From Bolinopsis microptera (lineage: Eukaryota; Ctenophora; Tentaculata; Lobata; Bolinopsidae): a DNA stretch of 64,000 bases. The notes beneath the pieces were generated by a model, which saw only the letters and a list, made by a program, of their open reading frames with translations, was not told the DNA's origin and searched no databases. Location of the stretch: the NCBI RefSeq assembly GCF_026151205.1, contig NC_087074.1, positions 20,614,765 to 20,678,764 of the forward strand, written 5' to 3'. The translations under genes and the position numbers were made by a program. Shown in pieces: positions 20,170 through 30,432 of this stretch. Within the stretch, counting starts at the first letter, position 1; every line of letters begins with the position of its first letter.

Positions 20170-20387
20170 TGATGAAGATCAAAGCAGACGCCTACCACCG
20201 GGCTAAGGACCAGAGGAAGTTTGTTTGCGTTCTGTGTTGCAAGTCCTTCTACCGTCGCCGTCACCTGGAGAACCATCACCGGACTCACACGGGAGAGAGG
20301 CCCTTTGTGTGTGGTCTGTGTGGGAAACGCTTCGGAGACAGTTCTAACTACAGGAAACACATCAAGCAGCCACATATGATACCTTGA
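20170..20387 (+). CDS. E23: terminal exon with classical Kruppel-type fingers
   Basis: Acceptor CTTTACTTTCAG ends at 20169; TGA at 20385-20387; 71 codons. Finger 1: CVLCCKSFYRRRHLENHHRTH. The linker is TGERPFV, the canonical Kruppel linker, which no other unit in this window has. Finger 2: CGLCGKRFGDSSNYRKH then IKQPH (H-x4-H). The N-terminus of 17 residues is basic. Confidence 0.88.
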
Positions 20388-20389
20388 TG

Positions 20390-20465
20390 TAAACTCAGAC
20401 ACGGGCCAATATGAACCACTTAAACACGGGCCAATGTGAACCACTTAAACACGGGCCAATGTGAA
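20390..20465 (+). repeat. 25-bp repeat after E23
   Basis: Three copies of ACACGGGCCAATRTGAACCA starting just after the E23 stop. Confidence 0.8.
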
Positions 20466-20779
20466 CCAATTTATTCGGTGAAGAAAGTTTTAAATAGTTT
20501 ATAACTTTGTAACGAACTAATTTATAGTATTAACCCAGTAGTAAGCTAAGAGTATTAGCTAGTTTACAGAGCTTTTGTATAATTATCATACTTTATAGAT
20601 TTAGTACAGAGAAATTACATGTAAACTGTGAGATAAACATAATATGTCAGATTTATCGAGATTATTTATACGTGACCTGCTTAGCTTTGATCGTGAGACC
20701 AATCATCAGCAAATTATTTTACCTTTTCACACGAAAGTTAATGTCCCTCCAAATATCAAACCCGGATATTTAGGACTTC

Positions 20780-21000
20780 ACTGGTAGGACCACTGCGAAC
20801 CACTGGTAACCACTGGTAACCACTGGTAACCACTTCACTGGTAGAACCACTGGTAACCACTTGTAACCACTGGTAACCACTGGTAACCACTTCACTGGTA
20901 GAACCACTGGTAACCACTGGTAGAACCACTGGTAACCACTGGTAACCACTGGTTACCACTAGTTACCACTTCACTGGTAGAACCACTGCGAACCACTGAA
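20780..21000 (+). repeat. 10-bp ACTGGTAACC satellite before E24
   Basis: Irregular array of ACTGGTAACC with interspersed CACTTCACTGGTAGAACC. It ends 18 bases before the first base of E24. It shares its core with the array after E34. Confidence 0.9.
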
Positions 21001-21017
21001 GATTATTTAACTTTCAG

Positions 21018-21223
21018 CCAGCAGGAGAATAGCGTACCAGCACAAGTGCCCCATCTGCGAGAAGATATTTCAGACCAAACAGAACTGTGCTACCCACTAC
21101 CAAGCTATCCACCTTAAAGCGAGGCCTTTCCAGTGTGAAACGTGTGGCAGGTTCTTTGGGTTCCACCAGTCCAAGATTAGACACTCTAAGACATGTCCTG
21201 CATTGAAAATGAAACGTTTTTAG
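21018..21223 (+). CDS. E24: two-finger terminal exon
   Basis: Acceptor TTAACTTTCAG ends at 21017; TAG at 21221-21223; 67 codons. Finger 1: CPICEKIFQTKQNCATH then YQAIH; linker LKARPFQ. Finger 2: CETCGRFFGFHQSKIRHSKTC. The tail ALKMKRF is short and basic. It shares the YQAIH and RHxxTC pattern with E25 and E26, forming a local triplet. Confidence 0.86.
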
Positions 21224-21497
21224 ATAAGATGGCGGACTGTTGCCCTTTAAATGTTTTAATTTAAGAGCAGGACTCAGTAATTTATAGATACGATTTTTAA
21301 TCTGATCCAGATTTATTAAATAATAGCCTGTTAATTGTAACCTAAGTTGCAAATTCTTAATACCAAACATCGAGCATTTCATTTGAATTGATTTCTTTAT
21401 ATTACTATATTTATAACAAATAGACATAGAGTATGTCCATCAACAAATTATACAACAACAAAATCAACTCCGTTAGTTTCATATCGACAAATCTCTG

Positions 21498-21575
21498 ATC
21501 TAGTTACCACCTAGTTACCACCTAGTTACCACCTAGTTACCACCTAGTTACCACCTAGTTACCACCTAGTTACCA
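21498..21575 (+). repeat. 11-bp ACCTAGTTACC satellite before E25
   Basis: About seven copies of ACCTAGTTACC ending 14 bases before the E25 acceptor. Confidence 0.9.
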
Positions 21576-21589
21576 CTTTCCTGACCTAG

Positions 21590-21771
21590 GAGGTTACAAT
21601 TGTCCCGTTTGTAATAAGACGTTTCTTGGGAAAAGCTACAAGCAAGATTACGCTCGACACTACCAAGCAATCCATCTTAAATTGCGCCAGTACAGATGCG
21701 AGAGGTGTGGCAAGATGTTTGCGTACACATTCACCAGAGCTCGACACATGAAACGAAACTGTAGAGGTTGA
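21590..21771 (+). CDS. E25: two-finger terminal exon
   Basis: Acceptor TTTCCTGACCTAG (a TAG acceptor) ends at 21589; TGA at 21769-21771; 59 codons, one of the shortest blocks. Finger 1 starts at residue 4: CPVCNKTFLGKSYKQDYARH then YQAIH, linker LKLRQYR. Finger 2: CERCGKMFAYTFTRARHMKRNC (H-x4-C). The fingers occupy nearly the whole exon. Confidence 0.84.
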
Positions 21772-21984
21772 TGGGTTTAAAACGTCTGCAGAGTATTATA
21801 GTTATAGTTAAATTATTTAGAAGCCTATATATTAGTTATTAATTGTTTTTAAAAGTTGAACCACGCGCATGTTTATGGCTTCAAAGATATACTGATAGGA
21901 CTTACGGAAGGAATTTCACAGTACGATATGAAACTGTTCTGTTTTATCGAAGCTAAGCAGTAATTTTGGAATTTTTCGGCAAGT

Positions 21985-22598
21985 TAAACCCTCCTAGTTA
22001 CCACCTAGCTACCTTCAATTACCACCTAGCTACCTCCTAGATACCTAGTTACTACCAAGACCTCCTAGTTCCCTCCTATTTACCACCTATTTACCGCCTA
22101 GTTATCCCCTAATTACCCCCTAGTTACCGCCTAGTTACCGCCTAGTTACCACCTAGTTACCGCCTAGTTACCACCAAGACCGTCTAGTTACCACCAACAC
22201 CTAGTTACCTCCAATATGCCACCTAGTTACCGCCTAGTTACCTCCTAGTTATCACCTAGTTACCACCTAGTTACACCTAGTTACCTCCTAGTTACCCCTA
22301 GTTACCACCTAGTTACCCCTAGTTACCACCTAGTTACCCCTAGTTACCACCTAGCTACCACCTAGTTACCCCTAGTTACCACCTAGTTACCCCTAGTTAC
22401 CACCTAGTTACCTCCTAGTTATCACCTAGTTACCACCTAGTTACACCTAGTTACCTCCTAGTTACCCCTAGTTACCACCTAGTTACCCCTAGTTACCACC
22501 TAGTTACCCCTAGTTACCACCTAGTTACCCCTAGTTACCACCTAGCTACCACCTAGTTACCCCTAGTTACCACCTAGCTACCACCTAGTTACCTCCTA
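21985..22598 (+). repeat. Degenerate ACCTAGTTACC satellite before E26
   Basis: About 600 bases of CCTAGTTACC and CCTAGTTACCA units with many variants (CTAGCTACC, AAGACC). A block of about 110 bases is repeated with little change (about 22230 and 22410), showing higher-order duplication. It ends 10 bases before the first base of E26. Confidence 0.92.
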
Positions 22599-22608
22599 AC
22601 ACTATCAG

Positions 22609-22796
22609 GGTGTTACAACTGCCCCGTCTGCAGTAAGGTGTTTGCAGGAAGGAACTTCAGGCAGGACTACCTGAGACACTACCAGTCTGTTCACCTAAAG
22701 TTACGGCAGTATCAGTGCGAGATGTGCGGCAAGATGTTCAGTCTGGCTCAGACCAGGAACAGACACGTGAGGTCCAAACATCTCAGTCACATGTGA
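22609..22796 (+). CDS. E26: two-finger terminal exon
   Basis: Acceptor TAACACTATCAG ends at 22608; TGA at 22794-22796; 61 codons. Finger 1: CPVCSKVFAGRNFRQDYLRH then YQSVH, linker LKLRQYQ. Finger 2: CEMCGKMFSLAQTRNRH then VRSKH, a full C2H2 with H-x5-H. A close duplicate of E25. Its upstream pyrimidine tract is made of satellite. Confidence 0.86.
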
Positions 22797-22809
22797 TTTA
22801 TTAGAGTTT

Positions 22810-22903
22810 GAACAGACACGTGATAAATTACTGTAACAGGGCATTCTCTCAGAGTAACAATAGGAATAGGCACTCTTACACGTGCAAGGAGCGGCCACGC
22901 TAG
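22810..22903 (+). pseudogene. Relic of a second finger after E26
   Basis: The frame reads YCNRAFSQSNNRNRH then SYTCKERPR and a stop. This is the half of a C2HC finger from the second Cys on, fused to a copy of the E26 end (GAACAGACACGTGA). It has no acceptor, first finger or first Cys. Likely left by deletion of an exon. Confidence 0.65.
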
Positions 22904-22979
22904 GCGCCGCTTTAGTGTTTCTGGCTAAGTGCCAACTCTCGTCACGTGTTCTCACTGTAAACATAGTGTTATGTTATTA

Positions 22980-23670
22980 AAAAAGCTAAATCACGTGTCG
23001 TTACTTTTTATTATCGGATGGTTAAATATCACATAGTTATATTATTATGTTTACTAATTTTTTAATAGAAAAGACAGACTATTCAGTTTATCATATATGG
23101 TATCTGGTTAAATTCATGATATTAAATTATTATGAATTATTATTACAACAATTTAGATTTTGAATAATCGAGTTTTATTTTGTCTGTTTATTTGGCAGGA
23201 TGTAAATTTATTCTTACAGCAACAAAATATCGGAATGCAACTCAAAATATCATTGATAATCTCAAATCATCACAGAGCAATTATGTTTGTTTGTTTGTTG
23301 TTTGTTTGTTTATAGAACCCGTCCCCAATCTCGTATCGGAAAATGACTAAACTCAGGTCTGAGTGTGAATACGGGTGGTACCTTCCAGTTTGTTCATTAA
23401 GCATTTAGAGTTTGTAAAACTGCAGTTACAATTGTGCTAGAGTATTTTTAGTTTGTACGGTCGATATCAGGTCTAAATCCCTACATGCTTCCAAAATTTC
23501 CAATCTGCAACTTTCTGCACAATGTACTGGAATGTTTTGGGAAAAAAAAAGAAAGTGATATATAAATAAAATCAACGATTTAGTGTTAGGAAGGTCAAAT
23601 TAATTCCCTGGTTTCTAAAGTCAGCTTAAAAGTCGGAAAATTTAAGTATGTAGGGTCGATACCAAACCGA
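22980..23670. other. Non-coding stretch downstream of E26
   Basis: Very AT-rich. It contains a short TTTG repeat (about 23285-23310) and an A-run near 23550. No finger relic recognised. Confidence 0.5.
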
Positions 23671-23940
23671 TTATTGAGCGATGGTAGCTAAATAGTTGGT
23701 TCCTGGGATACAGAGTCCTCCTGATTCCTCAGTCTTTGAGTGTGTTTGTTGTTCTTGTTCAGTTCTGTCCATATTTCCTCGTGTTATATAATCAAGAGGC
23801 TTACATATGAACATATTGACATGGGTGTAGAGTTGAGCCTGTACGGAACCTAGTAGTTTCAGTTCCTTGTTTAACTTGCCGTACAGCAAGGACATTCACT
23901 ACTTTAGCCCGGCGAGGCACTTAGCTCACTCCACATGTTC
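23671..23940 (-). repeat. Dispersed repeat, copy 1
   Basis: On the minus strand this contains GTCCTTGCTGTACGGCAAG, GTTAAACAAGGAACTGAAAC and GTGGAGTGAGCTA, which recur in the same order on the plus strand at 59.3-59.5 kb. An open frame of 74 codons covers part of it. The family is unknown; it could be a fragment of a larger transposon. Confidence 0.6.
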
Positions 23941-23987
23941 AAAGTTATGTTTATTAGGGCAGAGGTTCCATTGTCAATCAGATAGCA

Positions 23988-24097
23988 TCACCAGTAATTA
24001 ATTAGTGTAATTATCAAAGTTCACGTAAGTGGGTGCGAGTCATCACCAGTAATTAATTAGAGTAATTATCAAAGTTCACGTAAGTGGGTGCGAGTCA
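23988..24097 (+). repeat. 55-bp tandem duplication
   Basis: Two near-identical copies of a segment beginning ATCACCAGTAATTAATTAG, differing by one base. Confidence 0.85.
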
Positions 24098-24415
24098 AAT
24101 TCAACTGTTGTGTAGCTGGGTTGACAATATAGTGCGACTTGTTGACAGAGAGGGGGGCACAGAACAGAATATAGAATATAGATTTGTCCACCAAATGATA
24201 AAAAGGGAGTATCACATGATCGGTAGTCGGTACCAGCAAGTCATTAGCAAAATTAGAGCGTCCTCCGTATTTATGTATTATGTCTAATAATATGGTTCTT
24301 TTCATTTATTGTGGAACTTGGAGGGTTACTTTCTACTCGTATTATGTTTGTGAGATCCGACGGAAGCTAACAAGAACATGTTAACAATTGTTTGAACCAA
24401 TCCACGAGGGAGTGA

Positions 24416-24741
24416 AACAACCGAGACTGTAATAACTTGTTCCTAGTTACCACCTAGTTACCACCTAGTTACCACCTAGCGCCTAGTTACCACCTAGTTA
24501 CCCCTCGTTACCGCCTAGTTACAACCGAGACTGGAATAACTTGTTCGGCGTGTTCAAGAATGTTCCGTGGACCCCAACAGAAGTGCCACTATCGGATCCA
24601 CTACCGTACAGTACATCTCAAGATAAAAGATTAAGTTTGCAGTTGGTGTGGCAGGCCATTCTCCCGAAACAGCAACCTACAGCGTCACCAGGGATTTTGT
24701 AAAGTTGCGAAAAAGCAAACATTTAACAGATCCGGTTCTTG
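24416..24741 (+). pseudogene. E27: broken copy of E28
   Basis: A copy of E28 (about 85-90 percent identical by eye) with three lesions. The acceptor is replaced by CGCCTAGTTAC satellite, so no AG is in place. The first 25 bases are separated from the rest by about 75 bases of TAGTTACC repeat. The codon after KIKD is TAA where E28 has CAC. The second finger remains recognisable (CSWCGRPFSRNSNLQRH) beyond the stop. Confidence 0.85.
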
Positions 24742-25013
24742 AGGTCCAGAGCAAACTCTAAGTATTGGTTAATGTTATTAATACATATTCTATACGGTAT
24801 ATTATACCAACGCAATATCCGCGTTTTATATGGCAGCATTAAATCTTCTTTCTTTTTAATTTTACAAGTTTACACCTGGAAGCGTCGAAAATATAAATTT
24901 CTAATTATGGTTGGCACAGTTAATCGGTGCATGAATAATGGGTATAAACTAGCCTCGGTAAAATTTTGGAAAACTGCCAGTTTCATAGTTAATGTTATCC
25001 TATAATATTTCAG

Positions 25014-25219
25014 CAACCGAGACTGTAATAACTTGTCCGGCGTGTTCAAGAATGTTCCGTGGACCCCAACAGAAGTGCCACTACCGGATTCACTACCGTG
25101 CAGTACATCTCAAGATAAAAGATCACGTTTGCACTTGGTGTGGCAAGGGATTTTCCCGCAACAACAAGTTACAGCACCACAAGAGAACTTGCAAAGTTGG
25201 GAAATTGCAGAGCTACTAG
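25014..25219 (+). CDS. E28: two-finger terminal exon
   Basis: Acceptor TATAATATTTCAG ends at 25013; TAG at 25217-25219; 67 codons. Finger 1: CPACSRMFRGPQQKCHYRIH then YRAVH, linker LKIKDHV. Finger 2: CTWCGKGFSRNNKLQHHKRTC. It is the intact partner of E27. The stop is directly followed by TAGTAACCAGTAGTTACC satellite. Confidence 0.88.
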
Positions 25220-25539
25220 TAGTAACCAGTAGTTACCAGTGGTTACCAGTGGTTACCAGTGGTTAGAAGAATTTATTAACGTTGAGTGTTTCTGACTGTG
25301 ATTAAGATTTTATTGAAGTGTTATTATTAATGTATCTAACAAAGAGTTTAGTTTCTAACTGTTGTCTCGGGTGGAATATCCCACTGCTCACCTGTGCCCT
25401 AAAAACCTCGTTCTGAATACAGTACGTAAGATTCCCCAGTTAATTTACGAGCTCAAGGTACCAGCAAACTAGGGTGACCTAAATATCTCACAATTACAGT
25501 TATTCTAGCACCCCCCTTTACAGAGCTCTCGAATTTCAG

Positions 25540-25766
25540 GCAATTTTGAGGTAAACGAAAGCGTCAGATGTGAAGTTTGCCACCGAGTTTTCTACGGTTA
25601 CCAGCGGAAAAACCACTTCAAAATCCACTACAGATCAGTACACTTGCGGATCAAGGAACACGGGTGTGCCTGGTGCGGGAAACTGTTCGGCAGAGTTGAT
25701 TCAAGCAGGAGGCACGAGAAGATATGCCCTATGAGGGATGTCAAACATTCTAGAAAATATGAGTAG
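25540..25766 (+). CDS. E29: two-finger terminal exon
   Basis: Acceptor TCGAATTTCAG ends at 25539; TAG at 25764-25766; 74 codons. Finger 1: CEVCHRVFYGYQRKNHFKIH then YRSVH, linker LRIKEHG. Finger 2: CAWCGKLFGRVDSSRRHEKIC. The tail is basic (RDVKHSRKYE). AATAAA lies 98 bases after the stop. Closest to E30. Confidence 0.87.
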
Positions 25767-25864
25767 ATGTCTAGGATATTGCGGAGAATGAACTTCTGGG
25801 AAGAGTATTCGACCCATCACGCCATCTACATGATATTAATATAGTGGATGTCCTTAGTGCGTCC

Positions 25865-25870
25865 AATAAA
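25865..25870 (+). promoter_or_regulatory. Candidate polyadenylation signal after E29
   Basis: AATAAA 98 bases beyond the E29 stop. Confidence 0.45.
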
Positions 25871-26104
25871 CTCAACCGAACTCGGAACTAAAGCTATATT
25901 CATTTACGCGGTGATCAGCAAAACTCTTTTCTAGAAAATCGATAGTTTCATAGAATGTGCTGTTAATGTTTTGGTTTGGATTTTACGGTGCATCACGAAC
26001 ATATTTGAACATATTTGATACTTATAACTGTATTTGCACTAAGTACGCCGTTTTCTTAAAATCTAGCTACCCAATTATGAAAATCTAGAAACCATTAATT
26101 AAAC

Positions 26105-26262
26105 CGATCCCTGACTTCATTTGTACCACCAGAAACAAACAACACAGAAGTAGTCCAGTAATAACTTGTTCCTAGTTACCACCTAGTTACCCCCTAGTTA
26201 CCTCCTAGTTACCACCTAGTTACCCCCTAGTTACCACCTAGTTACCTCCTAGTTACCATGAA
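26105..26262 (+). repeat. Copy of the E30 acceptor start followed by TAGTTACC satellite
   Basis: CCCTGACTTCATTTGTACCACCAG and the first 29 bases of E30 occur here. They run into 10-11 bp TAGTTACC repeats, then the same acceptor segment appears again intact before E30. The satellite is therefore bracketed by two copies of an exon start. Confidence 0.85.
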
Positions 26263-26294
26263 GTCAGATCCCTGACTTCATTTTGTACCACCAG

Positions 26295-26503
26295 AAACAA
26301 ACAACACAGAAGTAGTCAAGTGTCAAATCTGCACAGCAACGTATCGCGGTTATAACAGAAACCGGAACCTTAGATTTCACATTGACGCTGCACATTACGG
26401 GATCAAGAAACACAGCTGTATTTGGTGTGGGAAGCTGTTCGGTAGGGCTGACTGTACCAGGAAACATGAGAAGAGTTGTAGGATGAGACTCAGAGCTATT
26501 TAA
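26295..26503 (+). CDS. E30: two-finger terminal exon
   Basis: Acceptor TTGTACCACCAG ends at 26294; TAA at 26501-26503; 68 codons. Finger 1: CQICTATYRGYNRNRNLRFH then IDAAH, linker YGIKKHS. Finger 2: CIWCGKLFGRADCTRKHEKSC. Tail RMRLRAI. The ATYRG and YGIK features link it to E33 and E34. Confidence 0.86.
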
Positions 26504-26714
26504 TTATCACTTTGTGTGCAATTTTAACGGAGACCTTTTTTCAATTTTATTCTCTTGTGCGTTAATTTTATTTCAAGTTCATTTGAGTTACTTAATAAAT
26601 CATTGCAAATCACCTTGTGCATGTTGTTGCGACAACAAATTTTCTTTTCAAAAGGGTTTTTGAAACTAAATAAAAATCTCCATCTCATGCTCAATTATCA
26701 TCACACTCCTCTAG

Positions 26715-26923
26715 ATGGCACACCAACGGTACAGTGTAACATCTGCTTCCGGGTATTTAGTGGACCTCCCAGTGTAGGGAAGCAGTCCCGTGAGCGTCAC
26801 ATCAAGCACGTGCATTTCAAGATTAAGGAGATCCCGTGTGAGTATTGTGGAAAACTCTTCGGCAGGTCAAGCACGCGGAACGCGCATTATAAGAGATGTC
26901 CTAGACGGAGGAATTATGATTGA
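26715..26923 (+). CDS. E31: two-finger terminal exon
   Basis: Acceptor CACACTCCTCTAG ends at 26714; TGA at 26921-26923; 68 codons. Finger 1: CNICFRVFSGPPSVGKQSRERH (long) then IKHVH, linker FKIKEIP. Finger 2: CEYCGKLFGRSSTRNAHYKRC. Basic end RRRNYD. The frame is also open for 53 codons upstream of the acceptor, probably by chance. Confidence 0.84.
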
Positions 26924-27336
26924 ACAATGAACTTTGTTGAACTTTTCAGTGGGCTTCAACATCAAATATATTAACAAATAGTTAATTGTATTGCACTGTC
27001 AGGAGTATTTATATTTTGGTACGTAATTTATTTAACCATTGATGGACAGATTGCTTTGTTAAGCGTTTTGGTTGGGTTATCATATTCTGTTAAATTGCTG
27101 CGATGCGACTTGCAAGGCTTTAACTAAACGTTCCCTCTAGCTCTGCACTGGTAGGCTGTAGATTATTTTTACCCGTTACCTAAACCAATTTGTTGATGGA
27201 AACTGGTGAAGATTGCCTCCTATTCTAGCTCATAAAACTAAAACACAAGTCCCAAAATACGCTTACCCAGCTCTCCTTGTTTTATATCACTCCCCAAACA
27301 GTATCTCCTACTGAGACCCATAAACCATATTCTCAG
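26924..27336. other. Intron between E31 and E32
   Basis: No repeat or relic recognised. Confidence 0.5.
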
Positions 27337-27357
27337 CTGTACCGGAATTCTCCTTAG

Positions 27358-27566
27358 CTTTATCGGAATTCTCCCTGAAGTGCCAGATATGTGAGTCCTG
27401 GTTTCGAGGAGCTCAAAAGAGCTGGGTGGCTCGGAGCTTGAGACGGCACATCAAGGAGGTACACGAACAGAGGAAGGAGTGGGGTTGTACAAGGTGTGGT
27501 AAGATGTTTACAAGGAAGTTTACTTTGGAGCTCCATCTGGTTAAACGTCATGGAATGAGGGAGTGA
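27358..27566 (+). CDS. E32: two-finger terminal exon with twin acceptors
   Basis: Two acceptors 21 bases apart, TATTCTCAG (ends 27336) and TTCTCCTTAG (ends 27357), both give phase 1 because GTACCGGAATTCTCC is duplicated. TGA at 27564-27566; 68 codons from the inner one. Finger 1: CQICESWFRGAQKSWVARSLRRH then IKEVH; linker EQRKEWG. Finger 2: CTRCGKMFTRKFTLELH then LVKRH, a true C2H2. First of a group (E32 to E36) with long finger 1 loops. Confidence 0.83.
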
Positions 27567-27842
27567 GTCACTTAGTGAGAGGAGTTTGTCGTGAATTATC
27601 GAACATATCTTGCACAGACATTGGACAAATTTATTGCTGAATGGTTTATTCCGACATGACTGTAAAAGATGCATTATGATCTTTTAATTAGGGTAATTAA
27701 AGATCTTTATTTTTATCTTTATATGGTCGCCGGCGAATTTCCCATCCTCATTCCACCCTCATTCATTTCCAACACATTGATGGTGATCATGTTCACTTTC
27801 TTCCTACGTTCTTTCCTCCTCATCTCCGATCACCTATATCTG

Positions 27843-29053
27843 AAAGAACATTGCAATGTACCCTGTGTCTCGCCACCTACGGAGGAAAGAACAATGCAAT
27901 GTACCCTGTGTCTCGCCACCTACGGAGGAAAGAACAATGCAATGTACCCTGTGTCTCGCCACCTACGGAGGAAAGAACAATGCAATGTACCCTGTGTCTC
28001 GCCACCTACGGAGGAAAGAACAATGCAATGTACCCTGTGTCTCGCCACCTACGGAGGAAAGAACATTGCAATGTACCCTGTGTCTCGCCACCTACGGAGG
28101 AAAGGACAATGCAATGTACCCTGTGTCTCGCCACCTATATCTGAAAGAACAATGCAATGTACCCTGTGTCTCGCCACCTACGGAGGAAAGAACAATGCAA
28201 TGTACCCTGTGTCTCGCCACCTACGGAGGAAAGAACATTGCAATGTACCCTGTGTCTCGCCACCTACGGAGGAAAGGACAATGCAATGTACCCTGTGTCT
28301 CGCCACCTACGGAGGAAAGAACAATGCAATGTACCCTGTGTCTCGCCACCTACGGAGGAAAGAACAATGCAATGTACCCTGTGTCTCGCCACCTATATCT
28401 GAAAGAACAATGCAATGTACCCTGTGTCTCGCCACCTACGGAGGAAAGGACAATGCAATGTACCCTGTGTCTCGCCACCTACGGAGGAAAGAACAATGCA
28501 ATGTACCCTGTGTCTCGCCACCTATATCTGAAAGAACAATGCAATGTACCCTGTGTCTCGCCACCTACGGAGGAAAGGACAATGCAATGTACCCTGTGTC
28601 TCGCCACCTACGGAGGAAAGAACAATGCAATGTACCCTGTGTCTCGCCACCTACGGAGGAAAGAACAATGCAATGTACCCTGTGTCTCGCCACCTACGGA
28701 GGAAAGAACAATGCAATGTACCCTGTGTCTCGCCACCTACGGAGGAAAGAACAATGAAATGTACCCTGTGTCTCGCCACCTACGGAGGAAAGAACAATGC
28801 AATGTACCCTGTGTCTCGCCACCTACGGAGGAAAGAACAATGAAATGTACCCTGTGTCTCGCCACCTACGGAGGAAAGAACAATGAAATGTACCCTGTGT
28901 CTCGCCACCTACGGAGGAAAGAACAATGAAATGTACCCTGTGTCTCGCCACCTACGGAGGAAAGAACAATGCAATGTACCCTGTGTCTCGCCACCTACGG
29001 AGGAAAGAACAATGCAATGTACCCTGTGTCTCGCCACCTACGGAGGAAAGGAC
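27843..29053 (+). repeat. 43-bp minisatellite expanded from the first half-finger of E33
   Basis: About 28 copies of a unit starting TGCAATGTACCCTGTGTCTC, some with TATCTGAAAGA in place of CGGAGGAAAGA. Since 43 is not a multiple of three and the unit has no stop, each reading frame runs through all three phases and stays open for 350 codons or more. One phase encodes CTLCLATYGGK, the CxxC half of a finger. Confidence 0.93.
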
Positions 29054-29244
29054 AGAAAACGGAGTCTCCGACGCGGACGGCACATCAAATACGTCCACCA
29101 GAGGGTCAAAGACGACTGACGAGGAGTGTCAGTTCTGAGGAAGTACTCTTTGCAAAGACGACTGACGAGGAGTGTCAGTTCTGAGGAAGTACTCTTTGCA
29201 AAGACGACTGACGAGGAGTGTCAGTTCTGAGGAAGTACTCTTTG
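29015..29244 (+). pseudogene. E33: degenerate finger exon
   Basis: The last repeat unit continues as CTLCLATYGGKDRKRSLRRGRH then IKYVH, a full first finger related to E34 (CEICLATYRGPSRNRSLKLH). A stop follows after QRVKDD, where the second finger should begin. That region is three copies of a 46-bp repeat containing GAGTGTCAGTTCTGA (ECQF then stop, from an ancestral CxxC). No acceptor was identified before the 43-bp array. Probably non-functional. Confidence 0.7.
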
Positions 29245-29497
29245 GCCACCCATGTTCTGATTGTCCACCCGTCCACCGTGACCAGTGACCAGTGTGTACA
29301 CCGTGACCAGCGTTTTTGCCGGATTCGTAACTTGTATGTTTTATGGATTCTTTAGAATTTTGGGGGCTTTATTAAAAGATAAAGGTTGCAAAGATTTTAT
29401 GCGGTGTTTTCTACAATATCTACCGCTGTCAAACGATTGTTTCGTTTCGCAAATAAGACCCAGAAACACATGTAATAGTCACATCCTCCCTTTCCAG

Positions 29498-29703
29498 GAC
29501 CCAGTGTAGCAGACCGAATAGTTCAGTGTGAAATCTGCCTGGCAACGTACCGGGGGCCCAGCAGGAATCGCAGTCTGAAGCTTCACATAAAGGCGGTGCA
29601 CTACGGGATTAAGGAGGGTCGATGTGAGATTTGTAATCGTACATACACCAGGAGAGCCACACTGGAGGCTCACATCGCTAAGTTTCACGGGAGAGCGAAG
29701 TAG
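29498..29703 (+). CDS. E34: two-finger terminal exon
   Basis: Acceptor CCCTTTCCAG ends at 29497; TAG at 29701-29703; 67 codons. Finger 1: CEICLATYRGPSRNRSLKLH then IKAVH, linker YGIKEGR. Finger 2: CEICNRTYTRRATLEAH then IAKFH (full C2H2). Tail GRAK. A 10-bp satellite begins right after the stop, and the last 48 bases of the exon recur at its far end. Confidence 0.88.
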
Positions 29704-30383
29704 AGTACTGGTAACCAGTGGTAACTACTGGTAACTACTGGTAACTACTGGTAACTACTGGTAACCACTGGTAACTACTGGTAACCACTGGTAACCACTG
29801 GTAACTACTAGTAACTACTGGTAACCACTAGTAACCACTGGTAACTACTGGTAACCACTGGTAACCACTGGTAACCACTGGTAACCACTGGTAACTACTG
29901 GTAACTACTGGTAACTACTGGTAACTACTGGTAACCACTAGTAACCACTGGTAACTACTGGTAACCACTGGTAACCACTGGTAACCACTGGTAACCACTG
30001 GTAACTACTGGTAACCACTGGTAACTACTGGTAACTACTGGTAACTACTGGTAACTACTGGTAACCACTAGTAACTACTGGTAACTACTGGTAACCACTG
30101 GTAACCACTGGTAACTACTGGTAACTACTGGTAACTACTGGTAACCACTAGTAACCACTGGTAACCACTGGTAACTACTGGTAACTACTGGTAACTACTG
30201 GTAACTACTGGTAACTACTGGTAACTACTGGTAACTACTGGTAACTACTGGTAACCACTGGTAACTACTGGTAACTACTGGTAACCAGTGGTAACTACTG
30301 GTAACTACTGGTAACCACTGGTAACCACTGGTAACTACTGGTAACCACTAGTAACTACTGGTAACTACTGGTAACCACTAGTA
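29704..30383 (+). repeat. 10-bp ACTGGTAACY satellite after E34
   Basis: About 68 copies of ACTGGTAACC or ACTGGTAACT, with occasional ACTAGTAACC. The two variants form longer recurring patterns. Same core as 20780-21000. Confidence 0.95.
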
Positions 30384-30432
30384 ATACACCAGGAGGCTCA
30401 CATCGCTAAGTTTCACGAGAGAGCGGAGTAGA
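30384..30432 (+). repeat. Duplicate of the E34 3' end
   Basis: AATACACCAGGAGGCTCACATCG onward matches the end of E34 up to its stop, with a deletion of about 12 bases. It shows the satellite grew inside a duplicated exon end. Confidence 0.85.
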
